From Prochloraceae cyanobacterium (GTDB lineage: Bacteria > Cyanobacteriota > Cyanobacteriia > Cyanobacteriales > JASJDA01): 38,201 nucleotides of DNA. The stretch lies in the NCBI GenBank assembly GCA_030065755.1, contig JASJDA010000034.1:1-38201 (forward strand). The letters are read 5' to 3'. Position 1 is the first letter of the stretch. Each line of letters begins with the position of its first letter. Made by a program: the position numbers and the translations under genes. Under the pieces are notes generated by a model. The model searched no databases, was not told the DNA's origin, and saw only the letters and a list, made by a program, of their open reading frames with translations. Positions 31,838-38,201 of this stretch are shown here, one piece after another.

Positions 31838-32365
31838 TTAATTGGGCAGTGTTTTTTGAGAAGCTTTCCCCTGATTGATTTCTGGCTGCTTCAAGTTCAG
31901 TTGCTTGCTCGCCAGACGAGTTATCCTCGTGACGATTAAGTAAGTAACGATCGCGCTCCAGCCGTACATTCTCAGCCACCTCACCGTTAGGAGTCCAATT
32001 ATCGGTGGGATAAAGGCTTTGAGTCGAATGCAGGCTTGCGAAGAGGCATTTGACCAGGAAATTGCTGTTTTTGCAGCTGTTTTTGCGTCCGAAGACAATC
32101 CTGGTATGTCAGAAATACCCCATCGATCGAGGAGTTGGCATAACTGTACTTGTGACAGTTTATTAGACTCGAAGAGGATTAACAAACTGCCTGTTTTCTC
32201 ATTGGTGCGTACTTCCCTGATTCCTTCTTGCTGTTGCAATTGTTGCCCTATGGCGTCTAAATTGTTTTTCAGACTATTGTCTGTAATTCTGAGCCTTATA
32301 CGACCAGCAACAGCGTGCAGCAGATTTACCCCGTTAGAAAGACGAGGTTGTAATTCTTCAACCAT
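31838..32365 (-). CDS. HMA_2-like domain protein (cassette B, first gene)
   Basis: The 175-residue protein is the counterpart of the first 150 residues of the product of 17538-18443. Its HMA_2-type domain (about 12-85) has LLHAVAGRIRLRI and EKTGSLLILFE, with no CxxC. A hydrophobic region follows (about 115-150, AFIPPIIGLLTVRWLRMYGWSAIVTYLIV). The acidic tail of the cassette A protein is missing; it ends in QPEINQGKASQKTLPN. It lies 41 bp upstream of the ATPase ATG on the same strand. Function is unknown; position and conservation of order argue for a role with the ATPase. Confidence 0.75.
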   Translation of the reverse strand: MVEELQPRLSNGVNLLHAVAGRIRLRITDNSLKNNLDAIGQQLQQQEGIREVRTNEKTGSLLILFESNKLSQVQLCQLLDRWGISDIPGLSSDAKTAAKTAISWSNASSQACIRLKAFIPPIIGLLTVRWLRMYGWSAIVTYLIVTRITRLASKQLNLKQPEINQGKASQKTLPN

Positions 32366-32691
32366 TTTTTTAACTTAAATATAAGCTTAGGTTAAGAATA
32401 GGTTAACAGAGCCATTAATATTATACGATCGCTTTTCAATTAATTCCTCAAAAATATGAATTTAAAGAAAACTAGAAAATTAAGCTAATTTGATTAGTAA
32501 AAGCTATTTTTGTTAGTTAATTCCAATTTGCTAGACTCGATTTTTATTTTGTTGCTAGCTTTTTTTTAAAAAAATTTACTGAAGTTTACCTTAAGGAGTT
32601 ACAATTTCGTACTTACTTTGCTCTGTATATGTTTCATCCCTCTCCAATGTCAAATACTCCGTGGCTTGTTTAGGCAAGTGCTTTAGCTCCA
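32366..32691. other. AT-rich region between cassette B and the protease gene
   Basis: This region should hold the promoter for cassette B and the 3' end of the protease transcript. It is very AT-rich at 32400-32600. No palindrome like those at 19132-19192 and no clear terminator was found. Confidence 0.5.
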
Positions 32692-33948
32692 TTATCGCTT
32701 ATCTTCATCCTCTTCATCTTCATAATCTTCATCTTCATCTTCATCTTCATAATCCTCATCTTCATCTTCTTCATCTTCATAATCTTCATAATCTTCATCT
32801 TCATCTTCATAATCCTCATCTTCATCCTCTTCATCTTCATCTTTGTCTTTATTCTCTTCCTCAAAGGAATAATCTTCATCTATTGCATATTCCTGACAAA
32901 GTGTATCTAGTTCTTCAAGGAATTCTTCAGAATCATCAATTGTTATATCAAAGTTTAAGATAGTAACTATGAAATCGTCTTCATTCTCTTCTTCTTGATA
33001 GTCGAAATAATAGTCTTCTTCACATTCAACATACTCTTGACAAAGAGCATCTAGGTCCTCAATAAAGTTATTTGGATTGTTAGTATAAATGTAAAAATCG
33101 TAAAGAAATAATTCTTCTTCACCAGCGAAGAAAGATTCATCGTCTTCCCAAATCTCAGCACTGAAGTCTAGATCGCTGAGAGATTTGATAATCCACGAAT
33201 CATCTCCGTTATAGTCTGGATGTATTACATAATCATAGGGGATGTAACAATATCCTTTATCTCCCCACAGGGAACCCCACGAATTACGCACGATAAACAT
33301 GCGGTCTTTATCCGAATATCCAACACAGAGCATGGCGTGCCATCCGTGAGTTTCGCGAACATTATCGCTCTTTTTGGGCATAGGTACGCGCCCGCGATTT
33401 TTTGTGCTTTCGTCAAAGGAATTGAATGTATTGAGGGCAAAAGCGATCGGATAACCTTCAGCTAAAGTATGCCGCCATAGGTTCAGTTCAGTTTCAATAA
33501 ACTCGCACTCAGTAATTGTAAAATTAGCAGCGTGTTCGTAGGCACTAGCGTCGGGTTCGGAACATAATAAATCTTCATTATTGGGCCAGATTTCTTCAGA
33601 ACAAGCACCATATTCTATGAGGCTCTTAATTGCACAAAACATTTGAGTGCCGCTGTCTTCTTGTTCGCTATCGTGCTGCATTCGAGCGTTGTAGTAGACA
33701 AACAAGCGACTGACATCTTCTGAGTAACCAAGACTGCGTTTTGCTAAATATTCATATGCACCCACAAATGCGTTTGCAACACAGCTATTTCCTACTTGTT
33801 CTTCAACTTCGGTCATGTATTTACGCAAATCGACTTTGGGGGGGAGCTGTCCATCTTGAAACCGTTCGGCGCTGTGATACTTAGTATTTTCGGGTCGCTG
33901 ACCTGCTTGATAACCACCAATACGATATTTGCGATTTTGGGCTAACAT
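32692..33948 (-). CDS. Papain-like (C1A) cysteine protease with duplicated module and acidic tail
   Basis: The 418-residue protein has a papain-fold domain at about 35-255. The oxyanion Gln51 and nucleophile Cys56 lie in QVGNSCVANAF, His204 in GWHAMLCVGYSD and Asn222 in VRNSWGSLWGDKGYCYIP, so the triad is complete. Residues 281-320 and 326-365 are two copies of one acidic module with FIEDLDALCQEY and FLEELDTLCQEY. The last 50 residues are nearly all Asp, Glu and Tyr (EDEDEDYEDYEDEEDEDEDY), encoded by CTTCAT-type repeats that favour slippage. No signal peptide is seen, so it is probably cytosolic. GAGAGG lies five bases before the ATG. The tail could bind Ca2+ or basic proteins; this is inference. 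Confidence 0.88.
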   Translation of the reverse strand: MLAQNRKYRIGGYQAGQRPENTKYHSAERFQDGQLPPKVDLRKYMTEVEEQVGNSCVANAFVGAYEYLAKRSLGYSEDVSRLFVYYNARMQHDSEQEDSGTQMFCAIKSLIEYGACSEEIWPNNEDLLCSEPDASAYEHAANFTITECEFIETELNLWRHTLAEGYPIAFALNTFNSFDESTKNRGRVPMPKKSDNVRETHGWHAMLCVGYSDKDRMFIVRNSWGSLWGDKGYCYIPYDYVIHPDYNGDDSWIIKSLSDLDFSAEIWEDDESFFAGEEELFLYDFYIYTNNPNNFIEDLDALCQEYVECEEDYYFDYQEEENEDDFIVTILNFDITIDDSEEFLEELDTLCQEYAIDEDYSFEEENKDKDEDEEDEDEDYEDEDEDYEDYEDEEDEDEDYEDEDEDEDYEDEEDEDKR

Positions 33949-34012
33949 TATATCCTCTCTCTGTGAAAACTAAATATAAATAATTTTCTCTTGAACTTAA
34001 ACTACCCAAATT

Positions 34013-34052
34013 AGGTGCAAAAAATCGTACTATTCACTCGCATTTTGCACCT
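34013..34052. repeat. 10-bp inverted repeat upstream of the protease gene
   Basis: AGGTGCAAAA (34013-34022) and TTTTGCACCT (34043-34052) are perfect arms 20 bp apart, 65 bp ahead of the protease start. A third half site (AAGTGCAAA) follows at about 34064. It could be an operator for the protease gene. Confidence 0.5.
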
Positions 34053-34080
34053 GAGGCTGTTTAAAGTGCAAAGTGTAAGC

Positions 34081-34107
34081 TCACCTCCGCGCTTCAGCCG
34101 GAGGTGA
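34081..34107. repeat. 9-bp GC-rich hairpin, possible IS605-type end relic
   Basis: TCACCTCCG (34081-34089) pairs perfectly with CGGAGGTGA (34099-34107). The setting AAGC-stem-loop-ATGCTG resembles the hairpin at the end of the tnpB remnant near 5715. No transposase gene adjoins. It could equally serve as a terminator for lon. Confidence 0.4.
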
Positions 34108-34239
34108 ATGCTGGTGATTTTAGTTTTTACTCTTAAACTCAGTAGATGGAAAAGTTTTTTCTAACTTGAATTTAGGCAACTTTGCAAAACGGCGATCGCC
34201 TTTTCTTTTTCTGGCATCCTCGATCGCGATCTCAGCAGT

Positions 34240-36735
34240 CTATTGATTTGCCGACAATAATTCTAAATTTGGGGAAGATTGAGGCAACTCCGATGGTAGT
34301 AGAGCATTTTTAAAAACTTCTTCAACGCGATCGCAGAAGATAAAATCCATCTGGTTGCGTATGTCTTCTGGCACGTCAACTAAGTCTTTCTCATTTTGTC
34401 GAGGTAACAAAACTCGATCGACCCCTGCTCGACAAGCAGCCAAGACCTTTTCGCGCACGCCGCCAATGGGAAGGACTTCGCCGCTCAGGTTAATTTCTCC
34501 GGTCATAGCAGTATCAGTCCTTACGGGTTGTTGGCTCAACAAAGAAGCGATCGCTGTTATTATTGTGACTCCTGCAGAGGGGCCATCTTTGGGAATTGCA
34601 CCTGCGGGGACGTGTACGTGTAAGCCATTATCTTTAAAATAACCCAAATCAATTTTCAATTCCCCAGCGCGAGACCAAACGTAAGAACGAGCAATTGCTG
34701 CTGATTCTTGCATGACTTCGCCCAATTGACCAGTAAGAGTCAAGTCTTTACCTTTAGGTAACAAAACAGCTTCGACAAACAGCACCTCTCCCCCTTGAAG
34801 GGTCCAAGCCATACCAGTAGCGACGCCAACTCGCTCGCTTTTGCGCCTTTCTTCGCGAAGATAGAGCCTCGGCCCTAGCATATCTTCTAATTGTTCGGGA
34901 TGAATAATTTTGGGTTCGGTTTCGCCGCTAGCATAATCGACAGCAACTTTACGGCACAAGGAACCTAGTTGTTGTTCTAGTTTGCGTACCCCTGCTTCTT
35001 TTGTATAGAATTCAATAATTTCTCGCAATGTTTCTGCTGACAGTTCCATCCCATCTGGTGGCAGTCCTGCTTTTTCTAGTTGACGGGGTAAGAGGTATTG
35101 TTTTGCGATCGCCAATTTTTCAGCTTCCGAATAACCCGATAGCTCAATAATTTCTAGACGATCCAGCAGTGTCGGCGGCACTCTATTGAGGTCATTTGCC
35201 GTGCCAATGAACATTATTTGAGACAGGTCGAAATTCACATCCAGGTAAAGATCGCGGAAGCTGTGGTTTTGCTGCGGGTCGAGGATTTCTAGTAATGCCG
35301 AAGCTGGATCGCCGCGATAGTCCATTCCCACCTTATCTAGTTCGTCAAGCATAATCACTGGGTTTTTGACCCCAGCGCGGTGAAGTGCTTGTACGATTCG
35401 TCCTGGCATGGCACCAATGTAGGTGCGGCGATGTCCTCTTAACTCAGATTCATCTCGCAGTCCGCCGAGGCTGATGCGCTCGAAGGGACGACCCAAAGCG
35501 CGGGCAATCGAATGCCCCAAACTAGTTTTACCGGTTCCTGGGGGACCAGCAAAACACATTACCGTACCTACACTGTAAGTACCAGGAGGTTTCTCCTCTG
35601 CTTGCTCCTGTGCCTTCTGGGCTGCCATTTGTTTGAGTTTAAAGGTTGCCAAGTGTTCGACAATGCGGTCTTTAATTTTAGTCAGACCGTAGTGATCTGC
35701 ATCGAGTATTTCTCGTGCCAGCTGTAAGTCGAGGTTATCCTGTACTGTTTTGTTCCAAGGCATCTCTAACAGCCAGTCGAGGTAGGTGCGAATAACCCCT
35801 CCTTCTGGGGAGATGCTGCCAATGCGATCTAGACGAACTAATTCTCGTTTTGCTTGTTTTTCAGCATCTAATGGTAATTCAGCGGCAGCTAAGCGCGCTT
35901 TTAACTCGTCAATTTCCTTGCCTTCTGGTTGTGTTTCTCCTAATTGCTCTTGAATTTTTTTGAGTTGTTCGCGCAACATGAATTCTCGCTGCTTTTGGTC
36001 AATTTCCTTTTTCGTTTCTCCAAGAATTTCGCGGCGCAAGCGCTGCACTTCTACTTCTCGTTGTAAATCTGCCAAAATTTGACGCAGTAAGGCTTCTAAG
36101 TCATCTTGCTCTAACAATTCCTGCATTTGAGAAACTTCTTGCTGTAGCAAGATAGAAGTCTGATAAGCTAACTGTGCCGGAGAGTCGCTACTTAACAATA
36201 CTCTTAGAACTTCTTCTGGAAAGTTAGGATTTAGAGAAGCAACGTCTTGCCAAAGAGATTGAATGCTGCTGGTAAGGGCTTTTAAAGTTTTTGCCGAAGA
36301 TCCATTAGCGATCGCTCCTTCTGTAGTTAGAGCAGGAAGTTTTTCAAATTCCACCGCGTAAGTGGGATCGGTCTGTAGTAATTTGGTAATTCTAACTCGT
36401 TCTTTACCTTCGACAATGAGCTGAATCGGCCCAATGGGCAGTCTCATTGAGTTTTTTACCACTGCCAGGGTAGCAATAGGATATATTTCTTCTAGGTTTT
36501 CTATTTGAGAGTTCTCGTCTTTTTCTAGTCTGTTAGCAAATTCTGGACGAATAGCAGTAATAACTAGCTCTTTTTGTTCGCTCGTCATCGTTGACTCAGC
36601 TACCGCTACAGAACGACGACGACCTGCTACTACAGGTAATGTAACTCCTGGAAATAAGACCAGATTGCGTAATGGAAACAATAATCTGGTAAGAGGGGAA
36701 TGAGATTTTTTATGGAATAGATCGGTGATATTCAT
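34240..36735 (-). CDS. lon: ATP-dependent Lon protease
   Basis: The 831-residue protein has the full Lon A layout. The N-terminal substrate domain begins PLTRLLFPLRNLVLFPG, and a coiled-coil linker covers about 205-270. The AAA+ module has Walker A GPPGTGKT (396-403) and Walker B VIMLDELDKVG, with the segment ERISLGGLRDESELRGHRRTYIGAMPG. The C-terminal protease domain has the catalytic Ser in PKDGPSAGVTI and Lys in IGGVREKVLAACRAG. It degrades misfolded and regulatory proteins in the cytosol as a hexamer. Length is slightly above the 784 of E. coli. It is a single gene with 291 bp before the next; no heat-shock element was recognised. Confidence 0.97.
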   Translation of the reverse strand: MNITDLFHKKSHSPLTRLLFPLRNLVLFPGVTLPVVAGRRRSVAVAESTMTSEQKELVITAIRPEFANRLEKDENSQIENLEEIYPIATLAVVKNSMRLPIGPIQLIVEGKERVRITKLLQTDPTYAVEFEKLPALTTEGAIANGSSAKTLKALTSSIQSLWQDVASLNPNFPEEVLRVLLSSDSPAQLAYQTSILLQQEVSQMQELLEQDDLEALLRQILADLQREVEVQRLRREILGETKKEIDQKQREFMLREQLKKIQEQLGETQPEGKEIDELKARLAAAELPLDAEKQAKRELVRLDRIGSISPEGGVIRTYLDWLLEMPWNKTVQDNLDLQLAREILDADHYGLTKIKDRIVEHLATFKLKQMAAQKAQEQAEEKPPGTYSVGTVMCFAGPPGTGKTSLGHSIARALGRPFERISLGGLRDESELRGHRRTYIGAMPGRIVQALHRAGVKNPVIMLDELDKVGMDYRGDPASALLEILDPQQNHSFRDLYLDVNFDLSQIMFIGTANDLNRVPPTLLDRLEIIELSGYSEAEKLAIAKQYLLPRQLEKAGLPPDGMELSAETLREIIEFYTKEAGVRKLEQQLGSLCRKVAVDYASGETEPKIIHPEQLEDMLGPRLYLREERRKSERVGVATGMAWTLQGGEVLFVEAVLLPKGKDLTLTGQLGEVMQESAAIARSYVWSRAGELKIDLGYFKDNGLHVHVPAGAIPKDGPSAGVTIITAIASLLSQQPVRTDTAMTGEINLSGEVLPIGGVREKVLAACRAGVDRVLLPRQNEKDLVDVPEDIRNQMDFIFCDRVEEVFKNALLPSELPQSSPNLELLSANQ

Positions 36736-36931
36736 ATAACCTCCACTTCGCTTTAGTTTTATGCAGCGAACACAACCAGGAGCGTTATCAGCTTATTTTT
36801 TTTCTTTACACGTTAATCTTATAGTATATTCAGTTTTTAATGTATTCGCTAAACCCTACCTGCTGACCGAATTTGTGGCAATATTTTATATGAAATCCGG
36901 TTATATACTTAATGAAAAGGTGAGATTGCAT

Positions 36932-36984
36932 GGGAGCAGGGAGCAGGGAGCAGGGAGCAGGGAGCAGGGAGCAGGGAGCAGGGA
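36932..36984. repeat. Heptanucleotide STRR, seven copies of GGGAGCA
   Basis: Seven perfect GGGAGCA units run from 36932 to 36980, followed by a partial GGGA. They lie between lon and the transposase remnant. Perfect identity suggests recent expansion. Confidence 0.95.
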
Positions 36985-37011
36985 GAATTTACTTGAACGG
37001 GGACGACCGCG

Positions 37012-37943
37012 CTAAAGCGCTCTCTGTATAAGTTTCATCGCCCTCAAACCTTTCTGGTAATATGGCAGCTTGTTGGGAGCAGTTCTCATTAATTTTTCAA
37101 CTAATTCCCAGCACATATCCATACCCAAGCACCAAGTTGAACCATATAATCCAGTCCAAAAATAGCTATGTCTATGATATTTTTCTTTTTGATCTTTAAG
37201 TCTGTTAATATATTCTTGGCGACCAGTTTTTCGGATTTTTAATCCTTTCAAACAGCTAGCCGTATACGCGATCGCTATCAGTAAAATTAAATTAGTAAGG
37301 CGGTGTTCATTAGCTTTAGTTCCTTCTAAATTATAACCACCACTCTTACAATCCCTGAACATAGCTTCAATCCCCATGCGTTGGGAATAAATTTTGATCA
37401 CTTCATCTTTATTTCCTAGATTAGTTATTAAGTACCAAGGTTCAGGTAATTGTTTCTTTTTCTTCTTTTTTTTCCAATAAATAACTACATTAAATCTGTC
37501 TTTTGTGTTCTCTTCTGTTACAAGCGATCCCTACGGGATCCGCGTAGCGGCGCGCGGATGTATAATTCGGTCACCTGGTTTAATTTTTAGACTATTTAAC
37601 GATTGGTATTTTTGATATTTTGGCCTGATTTTTGTATCTTTATTTTATCTGAGAATGTAATAAATTTCCTTCTTATTCAACCAGACAGCTAAAGCAGTGC
37701 TTCTGAATTCTCTATCTCCTATCACCAATATCTTGTACTTTTTCAGTAAACGTAGTACTGGTCTAAGCACTGCAGTTTGTTCGTAGAAATTAGTACTCCC
37801 TTGCTTATTCAATAATAACTAATAAATAGGTAAAGCTCTATTCTTCCAGGCTATACTAACCATTAGTATATTATTTTTTCCCACTGGGTTCTATCGATTA
37901 GAAGTTTCGCATTGACAGAATTCTGAAAATGTGCGTTAGCAGG
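37012..37943 (-). pseudogene. IS4-family transposase, decayed
   Basis: Reading leftward, the remnant has the first DDE motif in LLIDRTQWEKNNILMVSIAW (about 37850-37910). A stop follows where Trp is expected in LPIY-LLLNKQGS. The second Asp is in KILVIGDREFRSTALA, then another stop occurs after IYYILR. A 29-bp repeat (37523-37551) splits the frame between KIKPGDRII and LVTEENTKDRFNV. The last part, continuous to 37012, carries the IS4 signature Y-x2-R-x3-E-x6-K in YSQRMGIEAMFRDCKSGGY. The extreme N-terminus is not recognisable. It cannot encode an active enzyme. The last 129 codons alone form an open frame that might be mistaken for a gene. Confidence 0.88.
37523..37551 (+). repeat. 29-bp double-hairpin repeat, copy 1, inside the IS4 transposase remnant
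   Basis: The unit consists of the hairpin GATCCCTACGGGATC and the hairpin CCGCGTAGCGG side by side. It is an exact inverse of the copy at 37947-37975. It introduces an in-frame stop into the transposase. Such GC-rich palindromic units are dispersed in many cyanobacterial genomes. Confidence 0.9.
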
Positions 37944-37946
37944 CGT

Positions 37947-37975
37947 GCCGCTACGCGGATCCCGTAGGGATCGCT
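37947..37975 (-). repeat. 29-bp double-hairpin repeat, copy 2, inverted
   Basis: This copy is identical to 37523-37551 in reverse complement and lies near the 5' end of the recognisable transposase sequence. It marks the point beyond which transposase homology is lost. Confidence 0.9.
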
Positions 37976-38112
37976 AATTCTCACTACTCGCTCGGGTTGT
38001 TTCGTAGAATAATTTAAAGGAGCGAGCGGGGGAAAATAGCCATAAGAGTAAGAAATAAGCCATCTCCGGCTAAATGTGACTTAAATATCTACACAGGATT
38101 TTTGAGGGATAT

Positions 38113-38200
38113 TATTTATATTAAGGGAAGTCCTTTACGATAACTTATCTGCTTCGTTTTTAACTTAACTGCAAATTGAGGACTTCCCTTAATATAAATA
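38113..38200. repeat. 88-bp element with 21-bp perfect inverted ends, MITE-like
   Basis: The ends at 38113-38133 and 38180-38200 are perfect inverted repeats containing TTAAGGGAAGTCC and GGACTTCCCTTAA. The 46-bp centre is AT-rich with no coding capacity. It may be a miniature inverted-repeat transposable element or a pair of IS ends; the window stops one base later, so a longer element cannot be excluded. Confidence 0.65.
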
Positions 38201-38201
38201 T

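Noticed and set aside
31797-31979. 61-codon N-terminal extension of the cassette B ATPase
   Set aside because: It would overlap the preceding gene by 142 bases, while an ATG at 31796 has a G-rich ribosome site and gives the same length as the cassette A pump.
32695-32850. Short-period repeat considered as a CRISPR array
   Set aside because: Period is 3-12 bp without spacers; it encodes the acidic tail of the protease.
32661-32963. His/Leu-rich open frame antisense to the protease tail
   Set aside because: It is the complement of the Asp/Glu repeat codons; its His-Leu periodicity comes from the CTTCAT repeat and not from selection.
37012-37401. 129-residue protein as an independent gene
   Set aside because: It is the C-terminal part of the IS4 transposase; the frame continues upstream into transposase sequence that is broken by a repeat and stop codons.

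Overview
The window looks like a chromosomal piece of a moderately AT-rich cyanobacterium. The octamer GCGATCGC and its core CGATCG recur throughout (HIP1-type repeats), heptanucleotide tandem repeats of the STRR kind are present, and the gene repertoire fits: DnaA with a separate dnaN, a split FeoB, DUF5132 proteins, and a Tll0287-type heme sensor. I cannot name the genus. No rRNA, tRNA or CRISPR array was recognised.

Layout. 1-621: the tail of an IS605-type tnpB, then non-coding DNA. 622-5475 (minus): a sugar kinase like RfaE1, a TonB-like protein, dnaN, and a response-regulator/histidine-kinase fusion. 5713-7047: an internally deleted IS605 tnpB, then a cluster of four perfect DnaA boxes directly downstream of dnaA, the probable replication origin. 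7048-13897: dnaA, def, a duplicated-domain protein, a heme/HAMP sensor, a YeiH-like transporter and two very small proteins.

13900-32365 is the most distinctive part: two copies of a metal-transport-like cassette, both read on the minus strand in the same order. Copy A (18443 to 13900) is HMA_2-like membrane protein, P-type ATPase, DUF5132, DUF5132, HMA_2-like protein. Copy B (32365 to 25330) is HMA_2-like protein, P-type ATPase, DUF5132, [pstB and mgtE inserted], DUF5132, HMA_2-like protein, followed by a WD40 protein. Both ATPases have all the P-ATPase motifs but lack the Cys-Pro-Cys transport motif, and none of the six HMA_2-like domains has the CxxC metal site. Between the copies lie a small ribbon-helix-helix regulator behind two palindromic operators and a feo iron-uptake operon (split FeoB, FeoA, cyclic-nucleotide-binding protein) with a Fur-like box. 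I read the region as a metal-homeostasis island whose ATPases may work on a membrane platform with DUF5132 proteins, by analogy with the PacL (DUF1490) partners of mycobacterial P-ATPases. That analogy is inference.

32692-38201: a papain-like protease with a long acidic tail, lon, an STRR tract, and an IS4-type transposase pseudogene broken by stop codons and by two inverted copies of a 29-bp double-hairpin repeat. The window ends on a short element with perfect inverted ends. Other items are a candidate 60-nt small RNA at 26065-26124 and several strong hairpins. Several starts were moved from the longest open frame to positions with a better ribosome binding site.
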